Positions 34,696 to 45,973 of a DNA stretch of 64,000 bases are shown here, in pieces (position 1 is the stretch's first letter; every line of letters starts with the position of its first letter). The notes below the pieces were generated by a model. It worked only from the letters and a program-made list of their open reading frames with translations, was not told the origin of the DNA and did not search any database. The position numbers were made by a program, and so were the translations under genes. The stretch spans positions 7,442,400-7,506,399 of the forward strand of contig OZ025211.1 in the NCBI GenBank assembly GCA_964019055.1, read 5' to 3'. The DNA comes from Anthopleura xanthogrammica. Lineage: Eukaryota; Cnidaria; Anthozoa; Actiniaria; Actiniidae.

Positions 34696-37600
34696 ATGGC
34701 AGAGCAAGTTTCCAAGATGGCGGCCACGGAAGCCGGTGAGTTAATATAATTTTCAAAATATTTACAAAACTATAAACAAGTCCTTCATTGATACGTTTTT
34801 ACTCTTCAAATAACTGTTTTTACAAAGTATTTTAACATTTTCAAGGTCGATGCGCTTTGATGTTTGAAGAAGATATATTTTAGTATTTGAATGACCTTTG
34901 TTGTCTGTGATGACGATCCATTTCTCTCTCTCTCTAGATTCTATTAGTTTAGCTAACGTTTAGTGTACAATAAAAAGGGAATAGTTGACTATTATAAAGC
35001 ATCAATGCTGTGGTCTTTAGGACATATATATTCTACTATTCATTGCGATCTCTAAGACAGAAGTGTGCTGACTATTGTACAGTGTTTACCTTAGGTGTAA
35101 GCTTGTTTGCTTGTTTGGGTTTAAGCTTGGTTGGATATCTTCCTATAATAATTCTACTAAACTCTAAAATGAAGTTGCTGGGCATTAAGATATAGCACAC
35201 AATGTTCATCAATTTGCTCACATAGGTCTTCATTTTTTAATTATTTATTCATTCCTATTAATTTTTTCGTTCATTTATTCATTTAGTCATTCATTCAATT
35301 TGATAGATGGAATTTTCATTTTATATTATAAAACAAGATGAATAGTTTCTTCTGTAATTTGTTTCCTCAGAGAAACATTTGTTCACCACATTTCTTTCTG
35401 ATACCTATTCACTCACTCATCCATCCATCCATTCATTTATCCATCCATTCCCTTTTTCATCCATCCATTAGTTCATGGAATAGTTACTGTAGTTCTTAGC
35501 CAACTTAATTTGAAATAAACATGGATCTTTCTTGTCTTTACAGGATCTTTCCTCAGTATAAAATACCTTAGTCTCATCATACTAACATTACAGAATGCCC
35601 TTATCACTTTGATGATACGCTATAGCAGAACAGTATCTGGAGACTTGTACATTTCTAGTACAGTTGTTGTAATGACAGAGGTAAGATACTATGGATTTCA
35701 ACCCTTTTGATGAGTTGTAAAGAAGAAAATTATCAAAAGGATGCTGACTCCTGTAGAATGGAATGCAGACTAAAATGTTGATGTTTGTCAGCAGAGTCGC
35801 ACACATCTGGCACACAAATACGCAGACATTTTTTTTAGCATGTGCCACACTTTGACAAAGTATATTTAGCATTAATATAACTATTGATGTATTTGTTAAT
35901 GATATATTGTGGTGGTTTTTTTTTAGATTGTAAAGGCAGTAGTTTCTCTCACTGTTTTGTTTTGGGAGAAAAAAAGTTTTGTGATGTGGCTGAACTACAT
36001 TTATTCATCTACACTTGGTAATCCAAAAGACATGCTCAAAATGGCTGTTCCTGCCTTGATCTACACACTACAAAATAACCTCCTATATGTGGCTATATCA
36101 AACCTTGAAGCTGCAACATTTCAGGTAGAGAAATCAGCTTTATTCATTGTTAGTGATGTTCTTATGTTATAGACGCATCAAGAATTCCGTGCTGCTGCTC
36201 AATGCGCATGCTCAGGGGATTAAAAAGGTGGTATTGTATGGTATGGTATTGCATTGTATGGTATGGTATGGTATGGTATCTAATGGTGTGGTGTGGTGTG
36301 GCGTGGTATAGCGTGGTGTGGTGTTGTATTGCCACATTTTTAAGCTTACCAATGCATGTATGCTTACTCATTTACCCATTCATCCACTCTATCTCTGAGC
36401 TGCAGCTTATTAATGGATGTGTTGGAAGTATGAAATGAATCACCCACTTATTCATCAGATGTATGAGATGCAAGTTGTATGTGTTTGTGTGTGTGTTTTG
36501 GTTGGAGGAGTGGGGTCACAAATGAGTTACTCACTCACCAGATGTAAGAGCTGCAAGTTTTTCCTGGGTGTAATGCATATGTTTTGGGTGGGGGAGAGAG
36601 GTCACAAATGAGTCACTCACTCACCAGATATATATATGAGCTGCGAGTTATTTCTGTGTAGGTGTCTATGGGGGTGGTATACAAATGAATCACCCACCCA
36701 CTCACCCACCAGATGTCTGACATTGTAATACACGCATCAAGAATTCCGCGCTGCTGCTCAATGCGCATGCTCAGGGGATTAAAAAGTGGGATGATATTTT
36801 GTATAATATGCAATTTTTCGGTATATTTGATTCAGAATTCGCTTAACGGTACGCGATCTTGAATATTTAGTGAAAATTGTACTTGACAAGAAAGATACCA
36901 CTAAAATATAGCATATTTTACAAATTTTATCCCATCTGGTGAGTGAGTAACTCATTTGTGACCCCACTCCTCCAACCAAAACACACACACAAACACATAC
37001 AACTTGCATCTCATACATCTGATGAATAAGTGGGTGATTCATTTCATACTTCCAACACATCCATTAATAAGCTGCAGCTCAGAGATAGAGTGGATGAATG
37101 GGTAAATGAGTAAGCATACATGCATCGGTAAGCTTAAAAATGTGGCAATACAACACCACACCACGCTATACCACGCCACACCACACCACACCATGCCATT
37201 AGATACCATACCATACCATACCATACAATGCGATACCATACCATACAATACCACCACCACTCCATACCAGATAATCATTCCTTATCTTCACCTCTAATAT
37301 TCTATGCATTCTATCAACCTTTTTTCAGGTGACGTACCAGTTAAAAATTCTAGCAACTGCACTGATGTCTGTCATCTTACTCAAGAAGCCCCTAAGTAAA
37401 ATACAGTGGTTGTCTCTTGTCTTGTTGTTTGTGGGTGTTTCTATAGTCCAGCTACAACCCACAGATTCTGGAAAACCTAAGGCATCATCTTCCCACATGA
37501 AGCAAAATCCTGTTCTTGGAGTCATTGTAGTCATTGCTTCTTCACTCTGTTCAGGATTTGCAGGTTAGCTTTCATTGATCAGAATAGACCTCTTTAATGC

Positions 37601-38575
37601 AGTGTTTTCTCATTTCTGACCAACTACCTTTCTCAAGAGGACAAACCACAAGTTGTCAGCTATTATTTTGCCAAGAAAATGAGCACATGCAAAAGTGCTC
37701 AGCTTACCTTGCAAGAATTCAATGCCAAAATTTGTTGCTGATTGACTGGGTATCATCATGTACAGCATTCACCAACAAAAAATCCAAAGATTTTGCTCCA
37801 AGCATAGATGAAAAGTTCCCATATGGTTCGTGTTATAGGATTGCCGTTTTGTCTTATGTGCATGCATAGTGCATGCTAGTGTTCACAGATGACAACTTTG
37901 GCAATTTATCTGGTAGTGACAGTAACTTTGTATTTATCTGTGGCACATGGTGGCTGGATATTTTTTCTTGGTTTCTTTTTATTATCTCATATATAACAAA
38001 GTATGAAAGTTCATGGTATGGTATAAAAGTTCCCCATTCCATAGTGTGTAGCAAGTAATAAAAAGAAGTTGTTAGGCCATTTGTAATGTACATTTTCTGA
38101 TATATTTTCCTAATATTTTTTTTCTATTTTAGGTGTTTATTTTGAAATGCAATTGAAAGGCACCAAGACACCCCTTTGGGTCCGTAATCTTCAACTCGCC
38201 ACCTTTGGATCTTTGCTTGGGTTCATGGGAGTTTTCTACAATGATAGAGCAGTAGTTGCTGAAAAAGGGTTCTTCTTTGGTTATACATCTCTTGTCAAAT
38301 TCTGCATATGTTTCCAGGCTTTGGGTGGCTTGTTAGTAGGAATAGTTGTCAAGTATGCTGATAATATTCTCAAAGGATTCTCGGCGGCTGTCGCCATAGT
38401 GATATCATGTATAGTCTCTGTTCACTTTTTCAATTTTAAAACAAGTGCAGAGTTTTTATTAGGAGCAGGGCTTGTTATCTCTGCCATCTATTTATACAGT
38501 ATTGGACAGACTACCAACAAAACACCTCAGAAAGTATCTTCTTCCAAAGAATCCACAGCTGCTAAGGATGACTAG
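34696..38575 (+). CDS. SLC35A-family nucleotide-sugar transporter, copy 1, 5 exons
   Basis: Exons 34696-34735, 35544-35680, 35927-36124, 37329-37563, 38133-38575; 350 residues. A hydrophobic multi-pass protein of the UDP-sugar transporter family (PF04142, about 10 membrane helices, Golgi). Family signatures: [56 protein letters not shown] and [20 protein letters not shown]. Closest by eye to SLC35A2/A3 (UDP-galactose or UDP-GlcNAc carriers), but more diverged than copy 2 (for example EAATFQ, YSRTVSGDLYISSTVVV), so the substrate is not assigned. A second ATG at 34717 (MAATEAG) sits in an AAGATGGCGG motif in the same way as the start of copy 2 and may be the true start. The C-terminal tail is Ser/Lys-rich. 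Intron 3 contains a large inverted repeat. Confidence 0.88.
36173..37258. repeat. Large near-identical inverted repeat with internal direct repeats in SLC35A copy 1 intron 3
   Basis: Left arm about 36229-36543, right arm about 36935-37258, reverse complements with few differences. Each runs from a TATGG-rich stretch through GCCACATTTTTAAGCTTACC and GATGTATGAGATGCAAGTTG to GTTACTCACTCACCAG. A 60-base direct repeat (GCATCAAGAATTCCG ... TGCGCATGCTCAGGGGATTA) occurs at 36173-36233, before the left arm, and at 36728-36787, between the arms. Confidence 0.85.
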
Positions 38576-39377
38576 ACTAGTGTTCTAGCATTAAATGCAC
38601 TAGTATGCAAGATTAATGGACCATGTAGGGGAAAGAAAGAAGTATGGACGACAAAGGCGACAAAGTGAGCCCTCCCCTAAATACACACACAAACATAATG
38701 TAAGCCTGATTATCAACCCTATACTACATTCATCCAGGGGGGGTTCCAAGGGCTCCATATCCAAGAGATATTGTGAAGTCAATCATGTTCTTTACGCTCA
38801 GTAGAATGAAATTGGAACCCTCTTATTGAAGTCGATTGCACCAGCTTTTTCCGTGGTGGCCATTTTGGAACCCCCCTTTTCAAAATCCTGGATCCGCCAC
38901 TGACATTGTAATAACAGTATCCGATCCCTTCTACCCAAGGCTCCATTGTCCCTAGAAAGTAGTGGGTTTAGGAGTACCATGAATATATTGCGAGAGAGAA
39001 AATAGTTAATATGAGTGTGATATATCAATTTTCTTAAACAAAAATATATTTTTGTTTTTATTGTGAAATTCAAAGCCTATTGAGATGAACATATACGTGT
39101 ATACCAGAATAAAGATTTTGAAAAATTATCGTCTTGACTATGCTTGAAAGTGAAAGTTAGATATTCTAATTCATTTAGACAGACCACGGAATCAAACACT
39201 TGCACTGATTCCCAATCTGGGGGTCAAAACAATATAATTACCTTCTCTTGAGGATTTCCAGTGCAAGGGATCTATAAAATCCCAAACAAAAGAATCACTT
39301 CCGGTTCCTCCTCCAGGAATATAGAATCTTTGGGCTTCCTGTGTTGTTGCCCTGGCCTAAACTCAACTATTTCCAAG
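38576..39377. other. Intergenic region between the SLC35A copies
   Basis: Holds a repeat element at about 38735-38905 (GGGGGGTTCC ... CCCCCCTTTTCAAAATCCTG then GATCCGCCACTGAC), a form common in dispersed MITEs. Further on is plain AT-rich sequence and then the promoter of copy 2. No gene is seen. Confidence 0.45.
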
Positions 39378-42300
39378 ATGGCGGCCGGCAAACCGAAAGA
39401 TGGTAAGAATATTGTTTAATATTACTTTACAAATCTATCCCTTCACGTATAGGAACAAAGATAAAGATTTAGAAGAAGCACCAATCATTCCTTTTTTTTA
39501 TGGGCTTGTGATTTTGGAAGATGTTTCGAATGACTGCTTTGTTTTTGTCTTCACACTCGTGACAAATAAGATTATCTTATTTGTTGATCAAATTTTAGTT
39601 GTGTTGAAAATCAAAATTTGTGAAAACTAGACTACTTCTAGTTCTAGTTTAGGTTCAAGTTCAGACGTAGAAGGCCCAATATTTTCTATTGCTGTGAAAA
39701 ACAAGACTAAATACCTATTAAGGAAATCATTAACCTTTAATTTTATTCACTCTAAATAAACTAAACTTAACTGTAAGAAGTTTGGTTTACTTAAAATCAA
39801 AAATACTCCAGAAATCCTCAGCTTAATTTTTTTCCAATTTACTGCTGAATGAGATCGAAAACTTAAATGTTAAATATTCTGGATTTATTTGATTTAAGCT
39901 TAAAAAACTTAATAACTCTTTTTCTCGAACTTGAGCAAATAAGGTTTATGAATTAATTTATGTATTAAACTTGTAGACGTGGCAACACATTTCTTTTTAC
40001 CAAATAGTCTTATCGGTAGCTCATTTGTTGGCAAACTGATTCCTAAAATAAGCAAGCTGTGTTTTCTATGCTTTCTGCTTATTGTAATTTTATTATTAAA
40101 CTTATTTTCTCAATTTATCAGCAATACTTATAGGAATTATTTTGGAATAAGGAGGAGGGTTGCAAGGCAACAAACTAACAATACTGCATTACATCCTCTA
40201 ATTAAAAAGAGTCATTTTTTTCAACTGCTTCTTCACATCAGGGGCTTCCACTAGATTTTTTCCATACACACTACCACTAAAGTTTTAAGTTCACATATAA
40301 CTGTTAAATAGATATTTCCCAACTTCTCTCGAGTAACTAAAACAATGGATCCATTTCAGTGGAGGTTGCACTTGATAAAATACTAACTGTAAATGTATTC
40401 ATGAATACATCAAGTCCAACCTTAGCTTGATGTGGAACAATTGTTTGTGGTCACAAATCCAGGAAAGGTATACTTAATGAATAAATTTCTAAAATTTATT
40501 TATTTTTATTCATTACAGAAAATGGCTATTTTAGCATCAAGTACCTCAGTCTTGTGGTCCTAACTCTACAAAATGCATCCCTAATCCTGACAATACGCTA
40601 CACTAGGACTCTCCCAGGAGATATGTACATTACAAGTACAGCAGTAGTGATGGCAGAACTCTTCAAAGTTGTAACATGCCTGATAATCATGTTTTATCAA
40701 TTCGGTAGCTTTAAAGAATGGAGTTATCACTTGTATTCATCGATAGTAAAAAATCCCTTGGATACTTTGAAGCTGGCAGTACCTGCGTTGATTTACACAA
40801 TTCAGAATAATCTACAATATGTCGCTATATCAAACCTAGATGCTGCAACTTTTCAGGTTTGTCACCAAAATTTATTTACTTCTCCAACCTAACAGACTCC
40901 AGGCATCTGTTGTTTTGGCTTTTATCAATCAAACTTATGATGGGCCTAGTTCATTCTGGTTGAGCGATAAAGAAATTCCCATGACTCAACAGCCATTTTC
41001 ATGGCATTTTTAAACGATGGAAGCCATTTGATTAAAGTCAAAAAGCCAGATGACTGGTTAGTTGGGTCACAGAGTTATGAAAAGCGATGTAAAAATTGTC
41101 TTATCTCAAACCCCAAATATCTCAATATTTTCATTATCTGCAACTCAATAGTCCACTTTAGATATTATGGTTGAGGGATCACACACAAAGCAATTCAAGG
41201 CAAGGCTTCAGGGAAATAAAAGAATATATTATTAGGTATACTTCATTGTTTCCCAGAGCATTGTCTTGAATTGCTTTGTGCATGATCACTCAACCAGAAT
41301 ATGGAAAGTTAGCTATTGAGGCTGCATCCAGTGGACTTGTGTCACAATGACAATAATTTTAGTGGATGTCAAATCCCAATATCAAACTTTTTTTTGCTAA
41401 AATGTATGGCAATGTTTTTGAGAAAAATTATTTAGATAATTTGTAGATAATTATTTGTTGTCCTCACATTTTCCTTTTATTCGGCTTTACTATTATGCAC
41501 ATATTCCAAAGGATAGCTTTCCAAAAATTTGACCACGACAACTTAAAATCAAGTTTTAAGAAATGGGATTTTCATTTTATTTCCAGGTGACTTACCAGCT
41601 AAAGATCTTAACAACAGCTCTGTTTTCAGTTGTAATGTTAAACAAGAGCTTAAACAAACTACAGTGGCTGTCATTGTTCATGCTTTTTGGTGGTGTATCG
41701 ATTGTTCAGCTGCAGCCGAAATCAACTGTGAAGCCCACAGCAGAACCTGCAACAACTATGGTAACCATAGCAACCATGGCCACTGCAAAACAGAATCCTC
41801 TGATTGGTTTTTTAGCTGTGGTGATGTCAAGTTTATGTTCTGGATTTGCTGGTAAGCTAATCAAATAAATGTGTGTTCAGTATTGCAGATGTCCCCCTCT
41901 CACCCAGAAATACTAAAACAATTTTCACTTGATTTACTAGTGTTTTTAACATCAGGTACTGTCACCAACAATTCATCCATTACATCAAATTCAATTCAGT
42001 CTTAACTCATGAAACTATCCATCTCTCCATCGTCCAATCATTCTATGCCATCCATTATTTAATTCATCTTCCAATTCACCTATCCCACCAATCTATCCAC
42101 TCATCCCAAGTACCATCTGCCATCCATCCCATCTTTTCAGCCATCCATCACCTTATTTACTTTTCCATCCATACATCCATGGTATCATCCCATTCATCCA
42201 TCCATCCATTCATCAATTCATCCTATCTGATCCATCCATCCATTCTTCCATCTACCCATCAATTCATTCTATCCAATCCATCCTATACCACACATCCACC

Positions 42301-43132
42301 CCATACCACACATCCATCCATCCATCTCACTGTGCCATCCCAACTATTCATCAATTCATCCCATCTCTTCTCATTCATCCATCCATTCATTCTTCCATCT
42401 ACCCATCAATTCATTCTATCCAATCCATCCTATACCACACATCCACCCCATACCACACATCCATCCATCCATCTCACTGTGCCATCCCAACTATTCATCA
42501 ATTCATCCCATCTCTTCTCATTCATCCATCCATCCATTCTTCCATCTACCCATCAATTCATTCCATCCAATCCATCCTATACCACACATCCACCCCATAC
42601 CACACATCCATCCATCCATCTCACTGTGCCATCCCATCCATTCATCAATTCATCCCATCTCTTCTCATCCATCCATCCATTCTTAATCAGACCTCTCTTT
42701 TGAATCCCAGGCGTTTACTTTGAGAAAATCCTCAAGGGAACCCAAGGATCCCTATGGCTCAGGAATATTCAGTTAGGAACCTATGGTGTTATCATCGGAC
42801 TAATAGGCATGCAAATCAATGACGGAACCAAGATAGCCGAGAAAGGATTCCTATATGGCTACACAACTTTAGTTTGGGTTGTTATATCCATGCAAGCTTT
42901 TGGTGGTTTGTTAGTCGCCATTGTCGTCAAATATGCAGACAACATTCTTAAAGGATTTGCTACCTCATTTTCTATCATTCTCTCATGTATAATATCAGTA
43001 TATTTGTTCAGTTTTCACATCAGCTTTCAGTTTGTTCTGGGTGCTACTCTGGTTATGTTTGCCATTTATTTATACAGTTTACCAAAAAAAGTTACTCTTG
43101 GCCCTCTTCCTACAAGTGTTTCAAAAGTTTGA
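39378..43132 (+). CDS. SLC35A2: UDP-galactose translocator-like SLC35A2, copy 2, 4 exons
   Basis: Exons 39378-39402, 40519-40856, 41587-41851, 42711-43132; 349 residues. Very close to human SLC35A2: [100 protein letters not shown] and [19 protein letters not shown]. The family exchanges UDP-galactose (and UDP-GalNAc) for UMP across the Golgi membrane. Copies 1 and 2 share intron positions after the first short exon, after ATFQ and inside the FAG-V glycine codon; copy 2 lacks the extra intron that splits copy 1 after MTE. Start MAAGKPKD lies in an AAGATGGCGG motif at 39375-39384. The tail ends SVSKV and lacks the longer tail of human SLC35A2. Confidence 0.92.
40882..41092. mobile_element. Family H element, short copy, in SLC35A2 intron 2
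   Basis: CCTAACAGACTCCAGGCATC and GTTTTGGCTTTTATCAATCA at the left mirror AAGTCAAAAAGCCAGATGAC and TTGGGTCACAGAGTTATGAA at the right. Relative of 15729-16258. Confidence 0.6.
41095..41345. repeat. Foldback element in SLC35A2 intron 2
   Basis: CTCAATAGTC, ATATTATGGTTGAGGGATCA and CACAAAGCAATTCAAGGCAA are mirrored by TTGAATTGCTTTGTGCATGA, TCACTCAACCAGAATATG and GCTATTGAG. Similar in build to 44370-44525. Confidence 0.6.
42000..42690. repeat. CATC-rich minisatellite in SLC35A2 intron 3
   Basis: Degenerate (CCAT)n flanks about three copies of a unit of about 147 bases, each with CTTCCATCTACCCATCAATT, CATCCTATACCACACATCCA and CATCTCACTGTGCCATCCCA. The array ends about 20-30 bases before the last-exon acceptor, so its length varies next to a splice site. 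The 174-codon open frame here is repeat only. Confidence 0.9.
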
Positions 43133-43426
43133 AACAGGAACCAGAATTTCATTCCAAAGATTATGATCAATTCATGATTTTGAGTATTCATAATTTTTGA
43201 GTATGGAATAGGCCCTTTGCAAGACATGGTCATGTGACACAAATCAGGAAAAAATTAGCTCTGCTCACAAAATCATTAATATATTTGAAGGTTTATCTCA
43301 TTGTAAGAATCACTGGAGATTCCTTTATTTGTGAGGTTAAGTTGTATATAGTTGAATAGGGGCATTGCTTTGGATCTAGTAGTTATGGTACAAGATGTCA
43401 TGTCGAGCTACTCAGTTGCATGCAAA

Positions 43427-43706
43427 ACCCGGGGGGAGGGTACTCCCTATAATTGACTATACAGGGATGCTCTGCCGGAAAGGGGTACATTTTCCAGGCT
43501 GCAGGTATAGAAAAGGGGTGGGAATTTGTGAATTTAGATATAAAAAGGGTAGCTTTTCTTCAAAAGTATATGAAAGGGGTACCTTTTCAGGCAAAAAAGT
43601 ATATAAAAGGGGTAACTTTTTGCTGAAATTTGGTATATCAAAGGGTAAGGGGTTGAGAGTCCGGGCGGAGCATCCCCGTATCAAATGACCCGAAGTACCC
43701 CCCCAG
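43427..43706. mobile_element. G-run terminated element, copy 2
   Basis: Left end CCCGGGGGGAGGGTACTCCC; right end GAAGTACCCCCCCAGG. Internal AAAAGGGGT-type words are repeated (GGTATAGAAAAGGGG, GTATATGAAAGGGG, GTATATAAAAGGGG). Same class as 2043-2495 and 61060-61245. Confidence 0.65.
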
Positions 43707-43971
43707 GTGCAAAACCCTTCACCATGGTTGCTAGGACTTTAAGATGTTATTTTTCTATTGATAATGCAGCCATGTTGGCATACGACTTTATAAATCTTGT
43801 CAGTTATAACATTATTTGTATTTATAAGAATGTATAGGGCTACTTTGATGTTCAATATTCATAAAAGATGTGCCAAGGGTTTTGCATGCAGGTGGTAGAC
43901 AGTGTTCTTGGTTATAATTAGGATGATAATAATGCACATTACAATATATATATATATATATATATATATTT

Positions 43972-44162
43972 CAAGGCTTGAAATATCAGCCAGTCTGTCA
44001 ATCACCAGTCATGACTGGCCAAATTAGTTTCAACTTGGTCATACCCCATTTTTGGCTTGACATCACCGGTCAAAATAACTGGCAAGGCAAAGATTTGACT
44101 GGGCAAGTTCCAATTTTGGCCTGTCATTGTCTGTTAACTGGCTGTTATTTCAAGGCCTGATA
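43972..44162. mobile_element. Foldback MITE, family J (best copy)
   Basis: TTTCAAGGCTTGAAATATCA then GCCAGTC at the left; CTGGCTGTTATTTCAAGGCC at the right. GACTGGCCAAATT and AATTTTGGCCTGTC pair inside. Confidence 0.7.
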
Positions 44163-44369
44163 TCTAGATATGTTTATAATTTAGAAATACTCTCCATTGG
44201 ATGATGTTATAAATGTTTATTTCATTAAAACATTGCGAGCATAAACCATAAGCTTACACCATGATAATCATATGCTGGTGCAAAACCTCTATTCCATTAG
44301 ACATTTGTCTTAAATGACTACTAAATATACCTTATTTCAAAAAACTTGATAGTCAAAGGCAATAGACAA

Positions 44370-44525
44370 TAAGACCAATTCACAATTTTTCATATCAGTT
44401 CACTGGTCACAGACAAAGCACTGAAGCAAGGCTGCAAGGTAGTTTCAAAGGATTATTCAAATTTGAACCTGGCAGCCTCGACTGAATGCTTTGTGTTTGA
44501 CCAGTGAACCAATGTATTTAAAATG
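44370..44525. repeat. Foldback element
   Basis: TTCACTGGTCACAGACAAAG then CACTGAAGCAAGGCTGC is mirrored by GCAGCCTCGACTGAATG then CTTTGTGTTTGACCAGTGAA. Confidence 0.6.
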
Positions 44526-45129
44526 GTGAAGAGTCTATCTTCTTTGGCTCTGACAACCCTCTTCCAAATAGGCATATGACAAATTTACTGAACATTACTT
44601 CCAACACATAATGTGAATTAAATATAAAGTTAATAGAAACAAATTGTTACCTCAATAAATTAATGGATATTAAGTTATGCTTTTGCGCTCGTGGCTGATA
44701 ACTAAGTTATAAACTGCTATACAGATATTGAACCTTAAATATTTAATAATAAAATTAAACTTAGAGAACAAACCACGGATGCAATATTTGCCGAAATAAG
44801 TTAGTTGACAAATGATCTAGCTCCTTTAAAATATTAGTTTGGAAGCAAATTACAGTAGTGCTGGCACTTGAATCATAAACACTTTGAGGTTTTTTGTAAA
44901 CTGCAATTATTTAGTTATTTGACGTGCAATTAATAATGATTTACTATATAATCAAAATCCTATGTTTTCTATTTCTAGTAAGAATAATTCAGTAAAAAAA
45001 CAGGAATTGGTCATTAAATATATATAGGGAGAAGACATATACTGGTAATATTTTTTTATGTTCTGATTGATTTCAGGGTATTTGGTCAAGCACAACTTTG
45101 GTATCTGCACAATTCCGGTTATTTTAAAG

Positions 45130-45292
45130 CCTGACACGCAAAAGTATGACCACGCTCAATGTATTCGATGCATGGGCTTGTTGCTTACTAAAATCAGCGA
45201 GCTTCATATCAAAATGTGTCGATTTAACATACGAAGCCCGTGCATAGGAGTATGTGAATACATAAATTAATGTGGTTATACTTTTGCTAGTC
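45130..45292. repeat. Foldback element with CGCAAAAGTATGACCAC termini
   Basis: CGCAAAAGTATGACCAC at 45138 faces GTGGTTATACTTTTGC at about 45272, with ATGCATGGGCTTG against GCCCGTGCATAGG inside. Part of it recurs at 54133-54285 in a sortilin intron (CAAAAGTATGACCACA, CCATGCACAGGCTTTTGTAC). Confidence 0.6.
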
Positions 45293-45747
45293 ACGCTGTA
45301 AGTGCAAATCTGATTCTAAAAACCTGTGTAAAAATGTGTATCTCTAAACCTATGATCGTACATACTGTACTGAAAATGCACCCATTCTCTAACCTATTCT
45401 CTCTTCTACTTTATGACCACTTCCTTATTATATAAATTCTATAACCATTTACGGCTCTTTGGAATATTCTACTCCAATTCTTATTATCAAAAGATCTTTT
45501 CATCCTAAATATTACAAACTGTGTATTGATTTACAGCGCTTCAACCAATCACATGGGGCTGTGAAATCCTACAAATTTTAATCTAGTGGCCTCGAGACCA
45601 AAATGAGGTTTTGATGGACGTCAATCAAACTGTTCCCAATCATGTCATTGTTGGAAAACACAAAGTTTTCAAGGGCACATGCCTATAGAATGCTGTAGAA
45701 ACATCTTGATTGATGTCCACCAAAACCAACTTTGTCTTGACAGCAAA

Positions 45748-45893
45748 TAGACCCCTTGCAGCATGTCAGAATGCAACTCAATTTGGAGGGCAAAACAATA
45801 GGTTCCAATTCTCATTAGTCTGAATTTTTTTTGTTTTGCCCACCAAATTGAACTGCATTCCGACGTGCTGCAAGGGATCTATTGTACCATTTT
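45748..45893. mobile_element. Foldback MITE, family D copy 3
   Basis: ATAGACCCCTTGCAGCATGT then GCAACTCAATTTGGAGGGCA, mirrored by CACCAAATTGAACTGC and GTGCTGCAAGGGATCTAT. Lies about 80 bases past the sortilin stop codon. Confidence 0.7.
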
Positions 45894-45973
45894 GCATATT
45901 ATTTGGAAGTGCTGTAAACAAGTGCAATGATGGTTCACTTGGTGTCATGGTATAATACCAACTGAAGATTGAT

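Larger units (their letters stand above)
43133..45973. other. Intergenic region rich in foldback elements, no gene seen
   Basis: Between convergent SLC35A2 and sortilin. Holds the G-run element (43427-43706), a (TA)n run (43945-43970), the best family J foldback (43972-44162), foldbacks at 44370-44525, 45130-45292 and 45588-45747, and family D (45748-45893). The rest, including 44530-45060, is AT-rich without visible structure. Confidence 0.5.

Noticed and set aside
36202..37297. Paired identical frames on opposite strands (MSKHTCIGKLK...)
   Set aside because: They are the same sequence in the two arms of the inverted repeat, including TATGG simple repeats; not genes.
42179..42703. 174-codon Ser/His/Pro-rich frame
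   Set aside because: Translation of the CATC minisatellite in SLC35A2 intron 3.
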